A stretch of DNA of 9,157 nt from a bacterium (GTDB lineage Bacteria; Armatimonadota; Fimbriimonadia; Fimbriimonadales; GBS-DC). Shown here piece after piece: positions 5,290-9,157 of the stretch. Both the position numbers and the translations under genes were made by a program. The notes beneath the pieces are model-generated. The model saw only the letters and a program-made list of their open reading frames with translations. It was not told the DNA's origin and ran no database searches. How positions within the stretch are numbered: position 1 is the stretch's first letter; every line of letters begins with the position of its first letter. The stretch covers positions 1-9,157 of the forward strand of contig JARJMV020000324.1 of the NCBI GenBank assembly GCA_029335935.2. The letters are read 5' to 3'.

Positions 5290-6890
5290 CAGTCCTCCCG
5301 CTCGGTGTCGGTATAGATAGGCAGGATTCGCACGCGGCGGTTCGGCTCCTCGCCCACGCTTTCGGAGAGCAGGCGATATTTCTCGACGAGTTGATGCTGC
5401 AGGCGTCGGAGGTAGCTGTTCTGGGGCGAGAGTTCGTACGGCTCCGCCGCGCTTAGCACATACTCCACGCCCGCTTCGGCTTCGCGCAAGGCGCGCTCTT
5501 CCGCCGTCTCGCCGTCGTGCGGTTTATGGAACAGGTCGCGCAGTGCGCTCACCAGTTGGGCGTAGGTGTTGCTCCGCACGATAGCGATGGGCATATTGCG
5601 CTGCATCGCCTCGCGCACTTTCGGCGGGCGACGCTGATAGGTGGAGTGCAGCACCACTAGGGCGTCGGCGTCGGACACATCGCGGGCGACATAGGCGGGC
5701 AGGTGCAGGTCGCGCAGGGCTTTTTCGAGTCGGCTGCGGCTGACGCCGTAGGGGAACACGCGCGCGGGCGCGCCGCGCTTCATGTCGCCGCTGACCACCG
5801 CTGAGGAGCGCATCGGCTCCTCGTCGGTTTCGTGCAGGGGCAGCTCGGTCTGCATCGGGCGTGGCGCCAGATCGCTGCGCTGCACCACCTCGAAGCCGCC
5901 GCCGTCGGTCTGCACGCGGATTTCGGGGCGGGGCGTCGCGCCGCGGAGCATCCGATCCACCGTCTGCGCCACATCCAAGTGGATTGCGAGCCGATGGTAG
6001 TCCAGTATCTCAATCAGCACATCGAAGGTGGGAGGCGCTTTGCGTTCCAGCACGGTTTTTTGTGTGCCGCGCCGTCGCGCCTCCTCGTCGGAGAGCGTCA
6101 CGGTCTGGATGCCGCCCACCAAGTCGGAGAGCGTGGGGTTCATCAGCAGGTTCTCTAAGGTGGTACCGTGCGCCGTGCCGACGAGTTGCACGCCACGCTC
6201 GGCAATCGTGCGCGCCGCGTATGCCTCCAACTCCGTGCCGATTTCGTCGATGATTATCACTTCGGGCATATGGTTCTCGACGGCTTCGATCATCACGGCG
6301 TGCTGCAGGCTCGGTTCGGGCACTTGCATGCGTCGGGCGAACCCGATGCCTGGGTGCGGGATGTCGCCGTCGCCTGCGATTTCGTTGGAGGTGTCCACCA
6401 CAATCACGCGCTTGTCATACTCGTCGGCAAGCACCCGAGCGACCTCGCGCAGGCGGGTGGTCTTGCCCACGCCGGGTCTGCCCAGCATCAGCACGCTCTT
6501 GCCAGAGGCGATAATGTCGTGGATGATGTCAATCGTGCCGTAGATAGCGCGCCCGACACGGCAGGTCAGCCCGACCACCTTGCCTTGACGGTTGCGCATC
6601 GCCGAAATGCGATGCAAGGTGCGCGGGATGCCAGCGCGGTTGTCCTTGCCGAACTGACCAATGCGCTCGGCGACATACTGCAGGTCGTACTCCTCCACTT
6701 GCACACTCTCGAGGCGGATGGTGCGTTGCATGAAGCGCGCTTCGGGCAGGCGTCCCAAATCCAGCACCACTTCGAGGAGTTGATGGATGTCGGGTTGCTC
6801 CTCCAGCCATTGGCGGATGGCAGGGGGCAGCACTTCCAGCATTGCGTTCAGGTCGTCTGTGTTCGTTTGGGCGTTGATTGGCTCTGGCAT
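5289..6890 (-). CDS. Ycf45/SpoIIIAA-like AAA ATPase with R3H nucleic-acid-binding domain
   Basis: 533 residues. The N-terminal part (about 1-110) is the conserved region preceding the ATPase in Ycf45-type proteins (LPPAIRQWLEE, HRISAMRNRQGKVVGLTCRVGR). The ATPase core follows: Walker A GRPGVGKTT (137-145), VVDTSNEIAGDGDIPHPGIG (164-183), Walker B VIIIDEIG (211-218, D215/E216) and GTAHGTTLENLL (238-249). This resembles SpoIIIAA and secretion-type ATPases. A linker (about 317-380) is variable. Residues 380-460 form another small alpha/beta segment, and the C-terminus has an R3H motif (R495-x3-H499, RRLQHQLVEKYRL), which binds single-stranded nucleic acids in other proteins. Homologues occur in cyanobacteria, plastids and many non-sporulating bacteria; their role is poorly known. 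No sporulation genes are seen here. It is translationally coupled to tmk. The start ATG has no Shine-Dalgarno site, only a -10 box 11 nt upstream. Confidence 0.9.
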   Translation of the reverse strand: MPEPINAQTNTDDLNAMLEVLPPAIRQWLEEQPDIHQLLEVVLDLGRLPEARFMQRTIRLESVQVEEYDLQYVAERIGQFGKDNRAGIPRTLHRISAMRNRQGKVVGLTCRVGRAIYGTIDIIHDIIASGKSVLMLGRPGVGKTTRLREVARVLADEYDKRVIVVDTSNEIAGDGDIPHPGIGFARRMQVPEPSLQHAVMIEAVENHMPEVIIIDEIGTELEAYAARTIAERGVQLVGTAHGTTLENLLMNPTLSDLVGGIQTVTLSDEEARRRGTQKTVLERKAPPTFDVLIEILDYHRLAIHLDVAQTVDRMLRGATPRPEIRVQTDGGGFEVVQRSDLAPRPMQTELPLHETDEEPMRSSAVVSGDMKRGAPARVFPYGVSRSRLEKALRDLHLPAYVARDVSDADALVVLHSTYQRRPPKVREAMQRNMPIAIVRSNTYAQLVSALRDLFHKPHDGETAEERALREAEAGVEYVLSAAEPYELSPQNSYLRRLQHQLVEKYRLLSESVGEEPNRRVRILPIYTDTERED

Positions 6891-6909
6891 AGATTATTGG
6901 TAGTATACC
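6891..6909 (-). promoter_or_regulatory. -10 box of the R3H ATPase-tmk operon, near-leaderless
   Basis: On the minus strand GGTATACT (complement of 6902-6909) ends 11 nt before the ATG at 6890, predicting a leader of about 4-5 nt and no room for a Shine-Dalgarno site. The -35 is unclear (TTAAAG with a 19-nt spacer). Its -35 zone overlaps the -10 of the divergent recJ promoter. Confidence 0.5.
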
Positions 6910-6928
6910 CTTTGGAGCAGGGTACACT
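6902..6928. promoter_or_regulatory. Inverted repeat joining two divergent -10 boxes (R3H ATPase / recJ)
   Basis: AGTATACCC (6902-6910) and GGGTACACT (6920-6928) form 9-bp inverted arms with one mismatch and a 9-nt spacer. Each arm is the -10 box of one of the two divergent genes, so the symmetry comes at least partly from mirrored promoters. It could also be an operator. Confidence 0.45.
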
Positions 6929-6938
6929 TTAACGCCAG
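6921..6938 (+). promoter_or_regulatory. -10 box of recJ, leaderless type
   Basis: GGTACACT (6921-6928) ends 10 nt before the recJ ATG at 6939. No Shine-Dalgarno sequence lies between. The best -35-like hexamer is TTGGTA (6897-6902) with a long 20-nt spacer, so the promoter may be weak or need an activator. Confidence 0.5.
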
Positions 6939-8648
6939 ATGGCTCGCTACCGATGGATTTTGAGAGCAGTGGACGACACAGTAGCACAGCGATTGGCGCA
7001 GGAGCTCAATCTCACTGTGACGACCGCGCGCTTGCTGGCGATGCGCGGGTACACGGAGCCTGACGACGCCTATCGGTTCTTGTACCCATCCCTGCACGAC
7101 TTAGCCGATCCGCGCCTGTTGCCCGACATCGAACCTGCCGTGCGTCGGCTCTCGCTGGCGGTGGAACGCAAAGAGCCTGTGCTGGTCTATGGCGACTACG
7201 ACGCCGATGGGGTCACCAGCACGACGCTGTGGGTGACCACGCTACGCACGCTGGGCGTGCCTGTCGAGCCGTATGTGCCGCACCGTATGCGCGAGGGGTA
7301 CGACCTGCACCCGAACGCGATTCCTAAGGCGCAAGCGATAGGCGCACGGCTGGTGCTGACCTGCGACTGCGGCACGCGCGCGCACGAGGCGGTATGCGCC
7401 TTCCACGAGGCGGGACTGGAAGTGGTCGTGACCGACCACCACGAGCCGAGCGACACGCTGCCGCGCGCGCTGGCTGTGGTGAACCCCAAACGCGCCGATT
7501 CGCAGTACCCGTTCCGCGAGCTGAGCGGGGTGGGCGTCTCGTTTCGCGTGGCGGAGGCGTTGCTACGCGAACGCAATATCCCACGCAACGGCTTCTACAG
7601 CAAAATGTTGGATTTGGTCGCGCTCGGCACGATTGCCGATGTGATGCCGCTGGTGGGCGAGAACCGCATCTTGGTCAAGTTCGGCTTGGAGCAGCTGCAC
7701 CGCACGCATCGAGTGGGACTGCAGTCGCTCAAGCAGGTCGCGCAGATGAAGCGCAAGCCGACGCCGCGCGATGTCGGCTTCGCGCTCGCGCCGCGCCTCA
7801 ACGCCGCAGGACGCCTCGAAGACGCCCAACTCGCGCTCCAACTGCTCATGGAAGAAAACTCCTTGGAAGCGCAACGCATCGCCGCGCTGTTAGACCGCCA
7901 CAATCGCGACCGTCAGCAGCTCCAGGAGGCAGCCGTGCAGGAAGCCATAGCGCAAGTAGAAAGCGAGGGTCAGACGGCGCATCGCGCACTGGTGGTGCAC
8001 TCGACCAACTGGCATCATGGTATCGTGGGGCTGGTGGCTGGTAAGTTGATGAACCGATACCATCGCCCTGTAATTGCCGTAACCATCGACCAGAACGAAC
8101 AGGTCGCGCGCGGCTCGATGCGGAGCATTCCTGCCTTGAACCTAACGGAGCTGATCGATCTGATGAAGCCTTTTTGCTTCAAATGCGGTGGGCACGCAGC
8201 CGCAGGGGGGTTCGCCGTCCCCTTGGAACGGCTCGAGGAGCTGCGCCAGCGCATCGTCGAGTTCGCCGACGCACGCCTTACCAATAACGACCTCATCCCC
8301 ACGCTGGCGATCGACCAAGAAGTCCCCGCGCACGCCGTCACGACGCGCTTCTTACAGGAGATTAGCCTGCTGGAGCCGTTCGGCAGCGGCAACGAGCGTC
8401 CGCTCTTCCTGTGCCGCGGCATGGAGGTCATCGGCAGCCGAGTCAGCCAAAACGGACGGCATCTGTTCCTCAAGGTGCGCAGCGAGGGTAGCGTCGTATA
8501 TGATGCCGTGCTGTGGGACGGCGGCGACTACCCCTTAGAACCGCACGCCACGCTCGACCTCGTGTTCGACCCCGAAGAAGACATCGGAAGCGGCTACAAC
8601 ACTGTCCGATGGGTCATCCGCGACTTCGAGGAAGTGGAATTGCCCTGA
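6939..8648 (+). CDS. recJ: Single-stranded-DNA-specific 5'-3' exonuclease RecJ
   Basis: 569 residues, the typical length (E. coli RecJ is 577). RecJ degrades single-stranded DNA from the 5' end in recombination repair, mismatch repair and replication-fork processing; it needs Mn2+ or Mg2+. The DHH phosphoesterase motifs are all present: YGDYDADG (84-91, D86/D88/D90), TCDCGT (141-146, D143), TDHHEP (165-170), and GTIADVMPL (230-238, D234). LNAAGR (287-292) and the DHHA1 part NWHHGIVGLVAGKL (357-370) and CGGHAAAGGF (416-425) follow, then the C-terminal OB-fold region with FGSGNERPLF (481-490), as in other RecJ proteins. The usual VDCGI or VDNGI of motif II is CDCGT here, keeping the Asp and Gly. 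The ATG start follows a -10 box directly. It is divergent from the R3H ATPase-tmk operon and followed by a 63-residue gene with its own promoter. Confidence 0.97.
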   Translation: MARYRWILRAVDDTVAQRLAQELNLTVTTARLLAMRGYTEPDDAYRFLYPSLHDLADPRLLPDIEPAVRRLSLAVERKEPVLVYGDYDADGVTSTTLWVTTLRTLGVPVEPYVPHRMREGYDLHPNAIPKAQAIGARLVLTCDCGTRAHEAVCAFHEAGLEVVVTDHHEPSDTLPRALAVVNPKRADSQYPFRELSGVGVSFRVAEALLRERNIPRNGFYSKMLDLVALGTIADVMPLVGENRILVKFGLEQLHRTHRVGLQSLKQVAQMKRKPTPRDVGFALAPRLNAAGRLEDAQLALQLLMEENSLEAQRIAALLDRHNRDRQQLQEAAVQEAIAQVESEGQTAHRALVVHSTNWHHGIVGLVAGKLMNRYHRPVIAVTIDQNEQVARGSMRSIPALNLTELIDLMKPFCFKCGGHAAAGGFAVPLERLEELRQRIVEFADARLTNNDLIPTLAIDQEVPAHAVTTRFLQEISLLEPFGSGNERPLFLCRGMEVIGSRVSQNGRHLFLKVRSEGSVVYDAVLWDGGDYPLEPHATLDLVFDPEEDIGSGYNTVRWVIRDFEEVELP

Positions 8649-8707
8649 ATTGAGGCACAATTTGCCCCAAACGCCCGTTAGTTTAGCAGGAATCGTATTC
8701 GCTATGA

Positions 8708-8715
8708 GGTATATT
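8708..8715 (+). promoter_or_regulatory. -10 box for the 63-residue protein gene
   Basis: GGTATATT (8708-8715) matches the GGTANNNT boxes seen elsewhere in the window. The -35 is unclear (TTTAGC at 8682-8687 would need a 22-nt spacer). Transcription would start near 8722, leaving a leader of about 45 nt that contains a hairpin and a Shine-Dalgarno site. Confidence 0.45.
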
Positions 8716-8722
8716 AGGCGCA

Positions 8723-8742
8723 CGCAGGCACATATGCCTGTG
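8723..8742 (+). promoter_or_regulatory. Hairpin at the predicted 5' end of a leader mRNA
   Basis: CGCAGGCA (8723-8730) pairs with TGCCTGTG (8735-8742), 8 bp with one G-U pair and a CATA loop. If transcription begins near 8722, this hairpin sits at the very 5' end of the message, ahead of a free Shine-Dalgarno site, an arrangement known to stabilise some bacterial mRNAs. Alternatively it could bind a regulator. Confidence 0.45.
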
Positions 8743-8767
8743 AATTCATCCATAGGAGGGAGGCGCT

Positions 8768-8959
8768 ATGCAATTCTACAGCGTGAAAGAGCGCAAATCG
8801 GTCGAGGTACCTGACGATCAGGTAAAGACTGAGAAGTACGAGCGCACTACAAAGTCTGGCAAGACGCAGGTGCGCTACGCCCTGAAAGCCGAGTACAACG
8901 GACAGAAACTCACCAAGTTCGTCGACGAGGCGACCTACAAGAAGTTCAGCGGCAAGTAA
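8768..8959 (+). CDS. Small basic protein, possibly a cysteine-less relative of a zinc-ribbon family
   Basis: 63 residues, rich in Lys, Glu and Thr, no cysteines, no signal peptide or membrane segment. A very strong Shine-Dalgarno run (AGGAGGGAGG, 8754-8763) 4 nt before the ATG and its own promoter-like box argue that it is real and well expressed. The sequence alternates as beta strands with a hairpin: FYSVKERKSVEVP (3-15), RTTKSGKTQVRYALKAEY (26-43), GQKLTKFVDEATYKKF (45-60). The opening and the middle resemble short zinc-ribbon proteins (DUF5679-like) that read YCVKC.KKVE and LKG.CP.CG.K, but here Ser, Glu and Tyr stand where cysteines would be. This resemblance is from memory of the family pattern and is uncertain. 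Function unknown; it could bind nucleic acid or protein. A long hairpin follows the stop, so it is probably monocistronic. Confidence 0.75.
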   Translation: MQFYSVKERKSVEVPDDQVKTEKYERTTKSGKTQVRYALKAEYNGQKLTKFVDEATYKKFSGK

Positions 8960-8972
8960 GGGCAATCGATAG

Positions 8973-9015
8973 GGGGGAGCCTGACCGCCTCGCGCAGGCG
9001 CAGGGTTCCTCCCCC
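8973..9015 (+). terminator. Long terminator-like hairpin behind the 63-residue gene
   Basis: GGGGGAG (8973-8979) pairs with CTCCCCC (9009-9015), followed inward by CCTG/CAGG (8980-8983, 9001-9004) after a 4-nt bulge, and CGCCT/AGGCG (8986-8990, 8996-9000) around a CGCGC loop. It begins 13 nt after the stop codon. The following bases (AACTTCC) are only weakly T-rich, so termination is likely but not certain. Confidence 0.6.
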
Positions 9016-9036
9016 AACTTCCTTCGCCGTTTCTGA

Positions 9037-9059
9037 GGTATCATACGGCAGGTGATACC
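9037..9059 (+). promoter_or_regulatory. Perfect inverted repeat over -10 box and Shine-Dalgarno site of the Uma2-type gene
   Basis: GGTATCA (9037-9043) and TGATACC (9053-9059) are perfect 7-bp inverted arms with a 9-nt spacer, ending one base before the ATG at 9061. The left arm overlaps a -10-like GGTATCAT (9037-9044); the right arm overlaps an AGGTGA ribosome-binding site (9050-9055). It could be an operator or, if transcribed from further upstream, an RNA hairpin hiding the ribosome-binding site. Confidence 0.45.
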
Positions 9060-9060
9060 G

Positions 9061-9157
9061 ATGACTGTCGCGACGGCTCCCAAGCCCAAACCGACCTCCA
9101 AGCGCAAGCGTCGCTGGACGGAGCAAGACCTGCTGAACCTTCCCAACGACGGGCGCA
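9061..9157 (+). CDS. Uma2-family (DUF820) protein, N-terminal fragment
   Basis: Only the first 32 codons are in the window. After a basic, proline/lysine-rich start (ATAPKPKPTSKRKRRW) comes WTEQDLLNLPNDGR (19-32), which matches the usual opening of Uma2 proteins (aromatic/Thr, then D-L-L-x-L-P, then D/G-R before the ELI(D/E)G motif). The ELIDG motif and the catalytic Asp/Glu/Lys residues of this restriction-endonuclease-like (PD-(D/E)XK) fold lie beyond the edge. Members are abundant in cyanobacteria, Armatimonadota, Chloroflexota and Planctomycetota, usually of unknown role and often in many copies. The ATG follows an AGGTGA ribosome-binding site at 5 nt. The basic leader is longer than in many members. 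Family call rests on 14 residues. Confidence 0.65.
   Translation, partial: MTVATAPKPKPTSKRKRRWTEQDLLNLPNDGR

Noticed and set aside
6168..6932. Plus-strand open frame of 254 codons
   Set aside because: Antisense of the R3H ATPase; it has a His/Ala/Val-rich shadow composition and runs through the promoter region.
7394..8044. Plus-strand open frame of 216 codons in another frame of recJ
   Set aside because: Arg/Ala/Gly-rich shadow inside a gene with all RecJ motifs intact.
8649..8680. Possible terminator GGCA-CAATT-TGCC behind recJ
   Set aside because: Only a 4-bp stem; too weak to call.
1..9157. CRISPR array, tRNA, rRNA, insertion sequence or phage genes
   Set aside because: No regularly spaced repeats, no cloverleaf-like or TTCGA-type signal with matching stems, and no transposase or integrase motif were found on either strand by eye.

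Overview
The window holds nine protein-coding loci from a moderately GC-rich bacterial chromosome (third codon positions are mostly G or C), plus one gene remnant. The set is mostly housekeeping and enzyme genes: lysine synthesis, DNA repair, thymidylate kinase, flavinylation and oxidative defence. No phage, CRISPR, rRNA, tRNA or insertion-sequence gene was seen. The mix of a Ycf45/SpoIIIAA-like R3H ATPase next to tmk, a Uma2-type protein, Tat-exported superoxide dismutase and many genes with no leader suggests an Armatimonadota-like (possibly thermophilic) or similar deep-branching lineage. This is an inference from gene content, not a proven placement.

Layout. 1-222 (+) is the C-terminal end of an unrecognised protein. 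It converges, across a short GC hairpin, on a small exported protein (266-784, -). A divergent promoter region leads to lysA (906-2201, +), followed after 29 nt by a Tat-type Fe/Mn superoxide dismutase (2231-2986, +). A gene-free stretch of about 300 bp (2987-3289) is rich in hairpins. Then comes a minus-strand block, read from 6890 down to 3290: a Ycf45/SpoIIIAA-like ATPase with an R3H domain, tmk (stop and start codons overlap as TGATG), a decayed sugar-dehydrogenase fragment, and apbE. Facing the block is recJ (6939-8648, +). Next is a 63-residue basic protein (8768-8959, +) with a structured leader, then a long hairpin, then the first 32 codons of a Uma2-family protein that runs off the window (9061-9157).

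Regulation. Seven start regions carry the same -10-like octamer GGTANNNT. In five of them (lysA, sod, apbE, R3H ATPase, recJ) the octamer lies only 9-11 nt before the ATG and there is no Shine-Dalgarno sequence, so these mRNAs should be leaderless or nearly so. Other starts (exported protein, tmk, the 63-aa protein, and a second internal start in sod) have strong GGAGG-type sites. The sod gene has both: a leaderless start giving a Tat-exported form and an internal Shine-Dalgarno start that would give a cytoplasmic form. That is the most interesting single observation here. Nothing in the window amounts to a clearly new defence or metabolic system.
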